Shown: in pieces, positions 1-5,676 of the stretch
Layout: every line of letters starts with the position of its first letter
Position numbering within the stretch: position 1 is the first letter of the stretch
DNA from: Acidobacteriota bacterium
Lineage (GTDB): Bacteria; Acidobacteriota; Thermoanaerobaculia; Multivoradales; SZUA-115
Assembly: GCA_003231035.1 (NCBI GenBank)
Contig: QIHU01000508.1
Coordinates: 1 to 11,693 of the forward strand
DNA: 11,693 bases
Reading direction: 5' to 3'
Program-made: the position numbers and the translations under genes
The notes under the pieces: model-generated
Databases searched by the model: none
What the model was told of the DNA's origin: nothing
What the model saw: only the letters and a program-made list of their open reading frames with translations

Positions 1-107
1 ACCGGAGCTTCCACCGGCAAGCGCAGTACTACGATGCCGTAGATCAGCAACCCTGTGAGAATGGCAAGCTGGTAGAGGCGAGGATCGCGAGGTGTTTGAT
101 GTGCCAT
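1..107 (-). CDS. N-terminal fragment of a membrane protein, possibly RnfD/NqrB-like
   Basis: Only the first 35 codons are present; the gene runs off the left edge. Translation from the ATG at 107 gives a short polar start containing DPRLYQ, followed by a hydrophobic stretch (about residues 14-30, LAILTGLLIYGIVVLRL) that looks like a first membrane helix. An in-frame stop lies shortly upstream of the ATG, so this start is well bounded. A purine run (AAAGGGG) sits immediately before it, closer than an ideal ribosome site. The DPRxYQ-helix opening resembles the N-terminus of RnfD/NqrB-family subunits of ion-translocating redox complexes, but that is a guess from a short fragment. It lies 119 bases downstream of the His/Arg-rich gene on the same strand, with terminator-like hairpins in between. 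Confidence 0.45.
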   Translation of the reverse strand, partial: MAHQTPRDPRLYQLAILTGLLIYGIVVLRLPVEAP

Positions 108-128
108 GCCCCTTTGACACGGTCAGCG

Positions 129-194
129 CAAAAAACGAAACCGCTGTCAATCTTGACGGCGGTTGGGTGGACGGGGAGTTCCCTCTCCCCGTCC
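129..194 (-). terminator. Tandem hairpins with T tract, candidate terminator of the 227-775 gene
   Basis: Read on the minus strand just after the stop at 227, a perfect 10-bp GC stem comes first (169-178 with 185-194, 6-nt loop). A second, weaker hairpin follows (146-150 with 153-157, extendable by three pairs with a bulge). A T-rich run, TTTCGTTTTTT, occupies positions 140 to 130. The order of stem then T tract fits a rho-independent terminator on the minus strand. It ends about 20 bases before the start of the next gene. Confidence 0.55.
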
Positions 195-226
195 TTCTAT
201 CGAGCTACCGAGGGACGTCAGCGGTC

Positions 227-775
227 TTAGTCGTAGTCGTAGTCGTGATCGTCGTAGGGTTGACCGTAGAGTTCACCCTGACAGTAAGCGGAGGTTCGGT
301 AGCTGAGGCGTCCGCTGCTGTAGACCGGGAAGTCATAGACCCGGTGATGGTGATTGTGGGCCCGGTAGTAGAAACTGCCTAGGAAGAAGTCGCTCAGGCT
401 GCGCAGCTGGTGGCGGATCAAGCGACGGGGAATCGAAAAGTGGGGTGAGGAGCGGTAGCGCGGCCGGTGGTGGTCATTGCGATGATAGGAGTTGTGCGAA
501 CGGTTGTCGTAGTGGCGGCTCTGATGGCGGCGGTTGTCGTAGCGGCGGCTCTGATGGCGGCGGTTGTCGTAGCGACGGTTGTTGGCATGTCGACGGCTGC
601 GATGGCTCTTGTAGCCCACCGTCTCGTAGGTTTTTACGACCTCGAACTGGGCCTTTGCGGTACGGGTTTCGGCGGTTGCCGCGGTGGGGATCAGGGTCAA
701 GCCGAGCGCCAGGGCTCCGCTAGCGGCGAGTAGTTTGTAGGTGCGGGCGATGTTCTTGCGGGCGGTTAGTTTCAT
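227..775 (-). CDS. Secreted His/Arg/Tyr-rich repeat protein
   Basis: A 182-residue protein I do not recognise as a named family. Residues 1-35 form a signal peptide: a basic n-region, a hydrophobic core around 15-30, and a probable cut after TAATA. The mature part is dominated by His, Arg, Asn and Tyr. Residues 67-96 contain three copies of a 10-residue unit, twice exactly RRYDNRRHQS and then a diverged copy; they match an exact 30-base DNA repeat. Further His clusters sit at 98-103 and 138-144, and the tail is Asp/Tyr-rich (DDHDYDYD). The start is secure: AAGGAGG lies 8 bases before the ATG. Its neighbour upstream on the same strand is an NRAMP-like transporter. Metal or polyanion binding outside the inner membrane is plausible from composition alone. 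No catalytic motif is visible. Confidence 0.85.
   Translation of the reverse strand: MKLTARKNIARTYKLLAASGALALGLTLIPTAATAETRTAKAQFEVVKTYETVGYKSHRSRRHANNRRYDNRRHQSRRYDNRRHQSRHYDNRSHNSYHRNDHHRPRYRSSPHFSIPRRLIRHQLRSLSDFFLGSFYYRAHNHHHRVYDFPVYSSGRLSYRTSAYCQGELYGQPYDDHDYDYD
501..590 (-). repeat. 30-bp in-frame tandem repeat (three units)
   Basis: Units at 501-530 and 531-560 differ at a single base, and a third, partly diverged unit starts at 561. The period is an exact multiple of three, so gain or loss of a unit keeps the reading frame and changes the protein by ten residues (RRYDNRRHQS). It looks like recent slippage or unequal crossover within the gene. Confidence 0.85.
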
Positions 776-984
776 TGTGCGCCTCCTTTGCTGTGATGAA
801 CTAGCGCAAAGGGTGGGCCAGGGACGAATTTGGAACCCGATGAATCCGGTAAACCTATTGTTTTGAGTTAGTTATAGATTCTTGCTCTCGGCTTCCGCGC
901 AGTTCCAAAAAAGGAATTGTGTCCTCTGTGGAGGACGATCGAGGAGGGCGGCTGGGCCGAGAGCTCGTGGGCCAGAGCTGTGCT
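776..984. other. Intergenic region between the NRAMP-like and His-rich genes
   Basis: Both flanking genes read on the minus strand. The part next to 936 holds the candidate terminator of the transporter gene. The part from about 790 to 900 is AT-richer than its surroundings and should hold the promoter of the His-rich gene. I see no pair of boxes close to the sigma-70 consensus, so I do not place one. The strong ribosome site of the His-rich gene lies at about 784-790. Confidence 0.5.
905..936 (-). terminator. Candidate rho-independent terminator of the NRAMP-like gene
   Basis: On the minus strand, about 50 bases after the stop at 985, a perfect 6-bp stem (931-936 with 921-926, 4-nt loop) is followed eight bases later by a run of six T (910 to 905). 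The gap between stem and T run is longer than usual, so efficiency is uncertain. Position and orientation fit the end of the transporter transcript. Confidence 0.45.
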
Positions 985-2250
985 CTAGCGCAGGAAGAAG
1001 CGCCAGATCACGAAGAGCAGGCCGAAGCTGGCGCTGAAAGCGAGTCCGATCCAGGCGAGGAGGCGTAGCCAGGGCGGCGGGGTGGTGCCTTCGGGCATGT
1101 CGGGGCTCATCACCGCGCGGAAGTTGAACCAGCCGAGGACCGGCGCGGTGAGGAAGGAGAGGGTGGTGGCGACATCGACCATCGTGGTCAACCGGCCGAG
1201 GAAGACGCTGATCAGCAGCAGGCTGCCGCCGATCAATAGGGCCATCCAACTCCAGTAGAGCCAATCGCTGGTGGAGCCGTCGCGGGAGATTCCAGGGAAC
1301 AAGATCTCGCTGGTGCGTCGTAGGACGCGAGGGAAGGCGTCGGTGCAGGCCAGGGTGGTGGAGAACATGGTGGTGAAGGCGGCGATGAGGATCAACGGCC
1401 GGCTCCAGCTGCCGAGAGCGTCCGTGTAGGCACCGATCAGGTGGGCGGCGAAGGCGCCGCCGCCGGCCGGGATCTCCTGTCCTGAACCGTGGAGCACCAA
1501 CGCTCCCAGGCTCAAGAAAAGAAGCGCCAAGACGGTGGTGCCGAAGTAGCCGAGGTTGAAGTCGAAGAGAGCTTCTGAAAGCCGTGGCTTGTGGCCCGTC
1601 TGCTTGGCCCGTTCGAGGGTCCACAGGGAGTGCCAGACGGAGATATCGATCGCCGAAGGCATCCAGCCGACCAGCGCGATCAGAAAGGCGAAGCCGGCGC
1701 CGCCAAGGAGGTTTCGAGGCTCAAAGTCGGCCGCCGGGATGCGCTGCGCCGTCGCCGCCATCACCACGGCGGCCAAGGTCGAGAGGGTCAGAACGACGAT
1801 GATGATCTTGATCATCCGGTCAAGAAGCGGGTAGCGGCCAGGGATCAGGATGGCGGCACAGAGCACGAGGAGCGCGGCGCTGTAGCCGAAGGGGCCTAGC
1901 GCGGAGCCAAACAGCTGGGTCGCCAAACTGCCGGTGACGAAGGTGACGGCACCGACCACGGTGAACATGGTGGCCAGGGTCAGTACGAAGTAGATGACAA
2001 CCGCCCAGCGGCCGAGGCGACGATACCCTTCGAGAAGACTCTGGCCGGTGGCGGCGGCGTAGCGTGGGCCGAACTCGAAGAAGGGGTACTTGAGCAGGTT
2101 CGCGGCGAGGACCACCGCCACCAGCAGAAAACCGTAGAGCGCGCCGGCCCGCGTGGACTGCACCAGATGGGAGACGCCGACCGCCGTCGCCGCCCAGACC
2201 AGGCCAGGACCGAGGCTAGCCCTCAAGGTGGAGCCGCGTTGACTTTTCAT
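985..2250 (-). CDS. NRAMP-superfamily transporter lacking the classical metal-site motifs
   Basis: A 421-residue inner-membrane protein with about eleven hydrophobic segments, the usual NRAMP size. It opens with GPGLVWAATAVGVSHLVQS (residues 14-32), the NRAMP helix-1 position, and has KYPFFEFGPRYAAATG at 54-69 and GWMPSAID at 195-202 (helix 6). Classical metal-ion NRAMPs carry DPGN in helix 1 and MPH in helix 6. Here the helix-1 slot reads GVSH/LVQS and helix 6 reads MPS, so Asp, Asn and His of the known site are missing while Met remains. The substrate therefore cannot be assumed to be Mn2+ or Fe2+. I chose the ATG at 2250 because GGGAG lies just upstream and family similarity begins there; the frame is open to 2319 but with no ribosome site. 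The gene is divergent from the lipoprotein hydrolase. Confidence 0.85.
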   Translation of the reverse strand: MKSQRGSTLRASLGPGLVWAATAVGVSHLVQSTRAGALYGFLLVAVVLAANLLKYPFFEFGPRYAAATGQSLLEGYRRLGRWAVVIYFVLTLATMFTVVGAVTFVTGSLATQLFGSALGPFGYSAALLVLCAAILIPGRYPLLDRMIKIIIVVLTLSTLAAVVMAATAQRIPAADFEPRNLLGGAGFAFLIALVGWMPSAIDISVWHSLWTLERAKQTGHKPRLSEALFDFNLGYFGTTVLALLFLSLGALVLHGSGQEIPAGGGAFAAHLIGAYTDALGSWSRPLILIAAFTTMFSTTLACTDAFPRVLRRTSEILFPGISRDGSTSDWLYWSWMALLIGGSLLLISVFLGRLTTMVDVATTLSFLTAPVLGWFNFRAVMSPDMPEGTTPPPWLRLLAWIGLAFSASFGLLFVIWRFFLR

Positions 2251-2386
2251 CTCTTCTCCCACCCCGAACAGCGAGGTCATTGCAAAGCAGCGCACGTCCG
2301 CGGCCGTTTTGAGTACCATGGAGCGCGAATCTGTTGGAGGACGGGCAGGATTCTATCCTCCCGTCAGTGTGAGGAGGAGGGCGCTG
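2251..2386. promoter_or_regulatory. Divergent promoter region between transporter and lipoprotein hydrolase
   Basis: These 136 bases separate two divergent genes and must hold both start signals if the chosen start codons are right. I found no convincing sigma-70 box pair on either strand. The right half holds a strong hairpin (2340-2365), and GGAGGAGG at 2372-2380 is the ribosome site of the hydrolase. Confidence 0.45.
2340..2365 (+). promoter_or_regulatory. Hairpin in the leader of the lipoprotein hydrolase gene
   Basis: GACGGG (2340-2345) pairs with CCCGTC (2360-2365), and AGGAT (2347-2351) pairs with ATCCT (2355-2359), leaving one bulged C and a 3-nt loop. This gives 11 base pairs. It ends only six to seven bases before the purine-rich ribosome site and 21 bases before the ATG at 2387. 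No T run follows, so it is not a simple terminator. It could affect mRNA stability or translation, or act as a DNA operator. Confidence 0.55.
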
Positions 2387-3913
2387 ATGAGTTCAACAAC
2401 ATCTTGGGTTGCAAGGTCGGCTGTGCGGGTTGTCTGCCGTGGGGTTCTGGCGCTGGGTGTGGCCACCCTCCTGTTGGCCCTTACGGCCTGCTCCGATCCT
2501 GCTCCTAGCTCGGAGACTTCCAGAGACTCCGCCGTCGACCCTCGGCCCAATCTGATCTTGCTGTCGATCGACACCCTGCGGGCCGACCACCTTGGTAGCT
2601 ACGGCTACGAGCGGCCCACCTCGCCTCACTTGGACCGTTTCGCGGCCTCGGCGATCCGCTACGCGCACGCCTACGCGCCGGCACCGTGGACCCTGCCTTC
2701 GCATGCCGCGATGTTGACCGGAGTGCATCCTTACGCCCAGGGCTTCCGCCACCAAAACAGCACCATCCCCCGCGAAATACCGGTGGTCGCCGAACTGCTG
2801 CTCGCCGCGGGCTATCGCACCGCCGCGTTCGTCGATTCGGCCGCCAAGGGGTATGTGGGCGGCGAAAGGGGGTTCGCACGGGGGTTTGAACGTTACGACC
2901 ACGCGCCGCACCGGTCCCGGCAAACGAGCAAGTACGACATGGCGGCTACTGTTGAAGTGGCGCTCGACTGGCTCGAAGAGCCGAAGGGGGGGCGCCCGTT
3001 TTTTCTCTTCTTGCACACTAAGTCGGTTCACGCGGCACCTCTGGGCGGCGGCTGCGCTGACCCTCGCTGCTTTCCCTACGCCAAACCGGCCCCCTATCAG
3101 TTTCGCTTCGCCACCCCGGCGGCGCAAGAGCTGCGTTGGACCTCCGTTGAGATGGGCGATGGGCAGAAGTTACTCTGGGGACTGAACGAGCGTTTCTTGG
3201 ACGGGCGGCTGGATCCGCGCGCCTATCCCGAGGAGCGCATTGAGGCCCTGGTCTCGTTCTACGACGCGGGAATCGCCTATGTCGATGAGCACTTCGGCCG
3301 GCTCTTGGCCGGGATGGAGCGGCTGGGTCTCGATGAGACTACGACCGTGGTGGTGACCGCCGACCACGGGGAGGCATTCCTGGAACACAACCTTCTCGTG
3401 CACCAGGAGGTCTATGAGTCTTTACTCCACGTTCCGCTCCTCGTGCGGCCGGCCGGCCACGCCGCCGCCGGTGAGGTGGTGAATGCGATCGTGGCGCTTG
3501 AAGACGTGGTGCCAACTCTGCTCGATCAGGCCGAATTGCCGGCGCCGGATCACCTCACGGGCCGCGCCCTGCCGCGCGCTGCTGATCTTGCCGCCGACGA
3601 CGAGCCCCGGTCCCTGTTCGCCTACTATCTCTTCCCCCCCACCTTCTCCTACCAGGCATTTAGCCAGCGGCGAGGGGATTGGAAGTTGATTTCCCACAAC
3701 TTCGAGGACGGTGGCCAGTTCAGCTTCGAACTCTATAATCTTGCGACGGATCCCAGCGAGAGCAACCGATTGCGAGAGCCGGCGGCGCGGCACAGCGAGC
3801 TACGCCAGGCACTGCGCGCCAACTTGCGCCGACCGCCCATCGCCCAAGCCGGCGGTGTGGACGAGTCCGATCCTGCCTTGGATGCGATCCGCGCGCTGGG
3901 CTATATCGACTGA
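2387..3913 (+). CDS. Lipid-anchored sulfatase/alkaline-phosphatase-superfamily hydrolase
   Basis: 508 residues. A lipoprotein signal peptide (hydrophobic core about 20-34, lipobox LTAC with Cys35) implies a lipid-anchored protein outside the inner membrane. The sulfatase fold is clear: NLILLSIDTLRADHLGSYG (55-73) supplies the first metal Asp, TADHGEAFLEHN has Asp326/His327, His339 follows, and the C-terminus has the usual GDWKLI...ELYNLATDPSE pattern. At the nucleophile position, where true sulfatases have C/S-x-P-x-R, this protein has TLPSH (Thr102-His106). It therefore cannot form formylglycine and is better called a sulfatase-like phosphoester hydrolase or transferase; the substrate is unknown. 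The ATG at 2387 is preceded by GGAGGAGG at good spacing. The frame is open upstream to about 2309 but would put 26 odd residues before the signal peptide. Lnt, encoded in the same window, would acylate such proteins. Confidence 0.88.
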   Translation: MSSTTSWVARSAVRVVCRGVLALGVATLLLALTACSDPAPSSETSRDSAVDPRPNLILLSIDTLRADHLGSYGYERPTSPHLDRFAASAIRYAHAYAPAPWTLPSHAAMLTGVHPYAQGFRHQNSTIPREIPVVAELLLAAGYRTAAFVDSAAKGYVGGERGFARGFERYDHAPHRSRQTSKYDMAATVEVALDWLEEPKGGRPFFLFLHTKSVHAAPLGGGCADPRCFPYAKPAPYQFRFATPAAQELRWTSVEMGDGQKLLWGLNERFLDGRLDPRAYPEERIEALVSFYDAGIAYVDEHFGRLLAGMERLGLDETTTVVVTADHGEAFLEHNLLVHQEVYESLLHVPLLVRPAGHAAAGEVVNAIVALEDVVPTLLDQAELPAPDHLTGRALPRAADLAADDEPRSLFAYYLFPPTFSYQAFSQRRGDWKLISHNFEDGGQFSFELYNLATDPSESNRLREPAARHSELRQALRANLRRPPIAQAGGVDESDPALDAIRALGYID

Positions 3914-4002
3914 GCGCCCCGCCTTGTCACGAGGGTCGCGATGATTCCTAGATAGGTCTTGTTGGGTGCCTTTTCTTGACCAGGCTGGTACGGTGGGGTT
4001 CT

Positions 4003-4347
4003 ATGACGACGCTGGATTTTGAGTCTTTTTGGGCCTGGCTGCTGGAGCACCCCAATTGCCTGGTGCGAGTGGAGACTCCCGAAGCCGTACTTTACGATGA
4101 CGCGGACCTCCATTGGTTCGTCGGCACCGACGGTGAGAACCTGGTGGCGCAGGCGATTCGGGGTAAGCGGCTGGCGGGGGAGATCTTTATCGACCGTGAG
4201 CGCGTGGCCTATGTGCAGGATGCGGGCGATGTGCGCGATGGGGAGCACGTGTTTGAGTTGGTGAGCGAGACTGAGGATCAGCGTTTCGTGGCTTATGCGT
4301 TTGTGTTGACGCATGGGATGGAGGAGGAGAACGAGGCAGTTCACTAG
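4003..4347 (+). CDS. Small conserved-looking soluble protein of unknown function
   Basis: 114 residues, acidic, with no signal peptide or membrane segment, so probably cytoplasmic. It begins MTTLDFESFWAWLLEHPN and contains YDDADLHWFVGTDGENLVAQ and a C-terminal VFELVSETEDQRFVAYAFVLTHG. The alternation of short beta-like segments with charged turns suggests a small alpha/beta domain. I do not recognise a named family and see no catalytic signature. The ATG at 4003 follows a weak GGTGGGG. A TTG at 3976 is also in frame but has no better ribosome site and adds an unlikely extension. Codon use and GC content match the neighbours. It lies 89 bases after the hydrolase on the same strand, so it may be co-transcribed or have its own promoter. 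Confidence 0.7.
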   Translation: MTTLDFESFWAWLLEHPNCLVRVETPEAVLYDDADLHWFVGTDGENLVAQAIRGKRLAGEIFIDRERVAYVQDAGDVRDGEHVFELVSETEDQRFVAYAFVLTHGMEEENEAVH

Positions 4348-4362
4348 CCCTCCTCGTTCCTC
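4327..4362 (+). terminator. Hairpin over the stop codon of the small protein gene
   Basis: AACGAGG (4330-4336) pairs with CCTCGTT (4352-4358). Three more pairs follow after one bulged base (4327-4329 with 4360-4362), giving a stem of about ten pairs with a 15-nt loop that contains the stop codon. There is no T run, so it may act as a 3'-end stabiliser or weak terminator rather than a standard intrinsic terminator. Confidence 0.35.
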
Positions 4363-4542
4363 GACGGCTTCTTGCCAGGGCACGGTGGACCCAGCGTGCT
4401 GAACGCAGAGCGCGAGACATTTTGGTCTGGGCTGCAACGCTTGGGGGGGAGTTGATCCATGGGCGCTGCCCGCTGGGGGTTCGAGTCCGTCTCTCCCGCG
4501 AAGTGGCCGGGCGGCTGCGGGGCAGGATGAGTGCACTACGAG

Positions 4543-4617
4543 TCGGCTCTCTTCACGCTCCGGCGCAACTCACCCTTCGGGTTCAAACATTCACCTCCGC
4601 TTTGTGAAGAGAGCCGA
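4543..4617. repeat. Perfect 14-bp inverted repeat enclosing 47 nt
   Basis: TCGGCTCTCTTCAC at 4543-4556 is the exact reverse complement of 4604-4617. The interior (4557-4603) has only a small ACCC-TTC-GGGT hairpin (4573-4582) and no open frame of note. A 14-bp perfect stem is far beyond chance in a region of this size. It could be a small RNA, a REP/MITE-like dispersed element or a cruciform site. No T run follows the stem on either strand, which argues against an intrinsic terminator. Confidence 0.75.
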
Positions 4618-4816
4618 TCCGTGCCCTCCCAAGGTCCGTGCTCGCAGCCTTAGGCCACTGCGCGGGAGAGACCGACTCTTTGGTGGAGTGTTTTTTTCGT
4701 CCTCGCGCCTCGCTGCGCTCGGCTCTCGGTACCGCTGTCCGGCAGGGACCATTTAGACCTCGCCGCTTCGCGTCTTGGGGGGGGCAGGGTGTTGCGCGGA
4801 GGGAGAGCGAGCCGCC

Positions 4817-4847
4817 AGGCGAGCCCGGCCGCCTAGGCCGGACGCCT
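4817..4847. repeat. GC-rich imperfect hairpin
   Basis: AGGCG (4817-4821) pairs with CGCCT (4843-4847), and CCGGCC (4825-4830) with GGCCGG (4836-4841), around a 5-nt loop. A small asymmetric internal loop separates the two stems. Total is 11 pairs. It lies between two converging genes and may protect or end transcripts from either side. Confidence 0.55.
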
Positions 4848-4857
4848 TAGGGGTGAA

Positions 4858-4883
4858 AACCGAAAAACGACGTTTTTTCGGTT
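4858..4883 (-). terminator. Intrinsic-type terminator downstream of the beta-barrel gene
   Basis: AACCGAAAAAC (4858-4868) pairs with GTTTTTTCGGTT (4872-4883, one extra T), leaving a loop of about 3 nt. Read on the minus strand, the T-rich arm ends in CGGTTTTC, giving a stem followed by T residues. It is the third and last hairpin after the stop of the minus-strand gene at 4963, about 80 bases downstream. The near-symmetric A/T arms could also let it work on the plus strand. Confidence 0.55.
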
Positions 4884-4956
4884 GAGGGGACCTCGGCGAG
4901 AGGTCCCCATGAACAAGAGGGCGGGGGCGGTTGAGGGGGTTTCGGCGAGAACCCCC
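4880..4956 (-). repeat. Two tandem hairpins with identical loop and partly compensated stems
   Basis: Two copies 49 bases apart share GGTTGAGGGG and the loop context TCGGCGAGA. Copy one has a perfect 9-bp stem (4886-4894 with 4900-4908) around GGCGA. Copy two pairs 4935-4943 with 4949-4956 around the same GGCGA, with one bulged T. Stem bases differ between copies (an ACC-type versus a GTT-type segment) while pairing is kept. On the minus strand they start 7 bases after the stop at 4963, so they lie in the 3' region of the beta-barrel transcript. Confidence 0.65.
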
Positions 4957-4962
4957 CCCACC

Positions 4963-5676
4963 CTAGAACTTAAACCTGATTCCCACTTGGACCTTGCTCT
5001 GGCGATCGTTCGGTCGATCCTCCAGGAGATCTAATCGGCCTAGGCCGTAGAGGGCCCAGTTGTCGCCCATGTTGATGTCGACACCGAACTGGACGTTGCC
5101 TCCCAGTCGGGTGTCGCTCTCGTCCACCAGGTTCCCGTTATCGTCGAAGACCTGGGTGTCGGTCGAGTGGAGACCGAAGCCGGCGCCGAAGAAGAAGTCG
5201 GCGTTGTGGGTGGGGACGACGCCGATCAGGTTGAGGCCGAAGTAGAGATCCTCTTCGTTCACTTCACCGGGATCGTCCGCGGTGCGCGACCAGTAGCCGA
5301 TTTCCGGCTCCAGGTAGCCGCGAATGCCGTCATTGCTGCCGCCGCGACCACGGCGGTGGCGGGTGTTGTGGCGGCGGTTGTAGTCGTCTCCCGGTTCGGC
5401 CTTGCGACCGTCGTGCATCTCCTCATCGTGACGATCTCGCTTGCCGATACGGAAGCGCAAGGCGGCGCTGTAGTAGATCTCGCCGTCGCCGTCGGGCTTG
5501 ACGAGGCCGATGCCGATGCCGAGCGATAGGTTGTCATCGGTCTCTTCGACATCGTACTGATCTTCTTCGTAGAGATCGTCGTAGTCGTCCGTTTGCGCAA
5601 AGATCGCTTGTGGGGCAAAACCGACACTGATGGCGAGAACTGGCAGAGCCAGCCACTTGATTAGCCGAGATTTCAT
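4963..5676 (-). CDS. Outer-membrane beta-barrel protein
   Basis: 237 residues. The signal peptide is residues 1-27 (MKSRLIK, hydrophobic core, cut after QAIFA). A very acidic linker follows (about 29-48, rich in Asp, Glu and Tyr). The rest alternates short amphipathic beta strands with polar turns: LSLGIGIGLV, IYYSAALRFRIG, YLEPEIGYWS, LYFGLNLIGVVP, FFFGAGFGLH, GNVQFGVDIN, WALYGLGRLDLL and KVQVGIRFKF. The final Phe fits the recognition signal for the BAM machinery. A long charged loop at 79-118 is rich in Asp/Glu and then Arg/His. Size suits an eight-strand barrel of the OmpA/OmpW kind; transported substrate or function is unknown. The start at 5676 is set by AAGGAGGAG about five bases before the ATG. 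The frame stays open to 5817, but that part has no signal-like features. Confidence 0.85.
   Translation of the reverse strand: MKSRLIKWLALPVLAISVGFAPQAIFAQTDDYDDLYEEDQYDVEETDDNLSLGIGIGLVKPDGDGEIYYSAALRFRIGKRDRHDEEMHDGRKAEPGDDYNRRHNTRHRRGRGGSNDGIRGYLEPEIGYWSRTADDPGEVNEEDLYFGLNLIGVVPTHNADFFFGAGFGLHSTDTQVFDDNGNLVDESDTRLGGNVQFGVDINMGDNWALYGLGRLDLLEDRPNDRQSKVQVGIRFKF

Larger units (their letters stand above)
4348..4962. other. Non-coding, structure-rich intergenic region
   Basis: About 615 bases with no convincing gene: the short open frames here lack ribosome sites and protein-like composition. Instead it holds a series of inverted repeats. They are a tRNA-like stretch (4411-4498), a perfect 14-bp stem around a 47-nt interior (4543-4617), a GC hairpin (4817-4847), an A/T-rich terminator-like hairpin (4858-4883) and two related hairpins (4880-4908 and 4929-4956). 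A run of seven T at 4691-4697 follows only weak 4-bp stems on the plus strand. A sequence around 4702-4722 (CCTCGCTGCGCTCGG) is a weak imperfect palindrome. Confidence 0.6.

Noticed and set aside
113..155. TTGACA on the minus strand (153-148) as a promoter for the left-edge gene
   Set aside because: A -35 box is present but no -10-like sequence follows at 16-18 bases, and the stretch is already explained by the hairpin and T-run terminator.
501..590. CRISPR-like array
   Set aside because: The repeats are directly adjacent without spacers, in frame, and encode a 10-residue protein repeat.
872..1624. 250-codon minus-strand frame inside and beyond the transporter gene
   Set aside because: It is in another frame of the clear NRAMP-like gene, its translation is Arg/Pro/His-rich with no domain pattern, and it begins mid-gene.
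2309..2386. Upstream extension of the hydrolase
   Set aside because: The extra 26 residues would precede the lipoprotein signal peptide, run through the leader hairpin, and leave the good ribosome site at 2372-2380 unused.
3976..4006. TTGACC before the small protein gene as a -35 box
   Set aside because: No acceptable -10 box lies 16-18 bases downstream; the expected position falls on the start codon itself.
3901..4536. Long minus-strand open frame opposite the small protein gene
   Set aside because: It overlaps the end of the hydrolase and the whole plus-strand gene, lacks a ribosome site, and its translation has the low-complexity Arg/Pro/His composition of a shadow frame.
4422..4850. Short plus-strand open frames (4422-4607 and 4638-4850)
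   Set aside because: They have no ribosome site and no protein-like hydrophobic pattern, and they cross inverted repeats; a non-coding explanation fits better.
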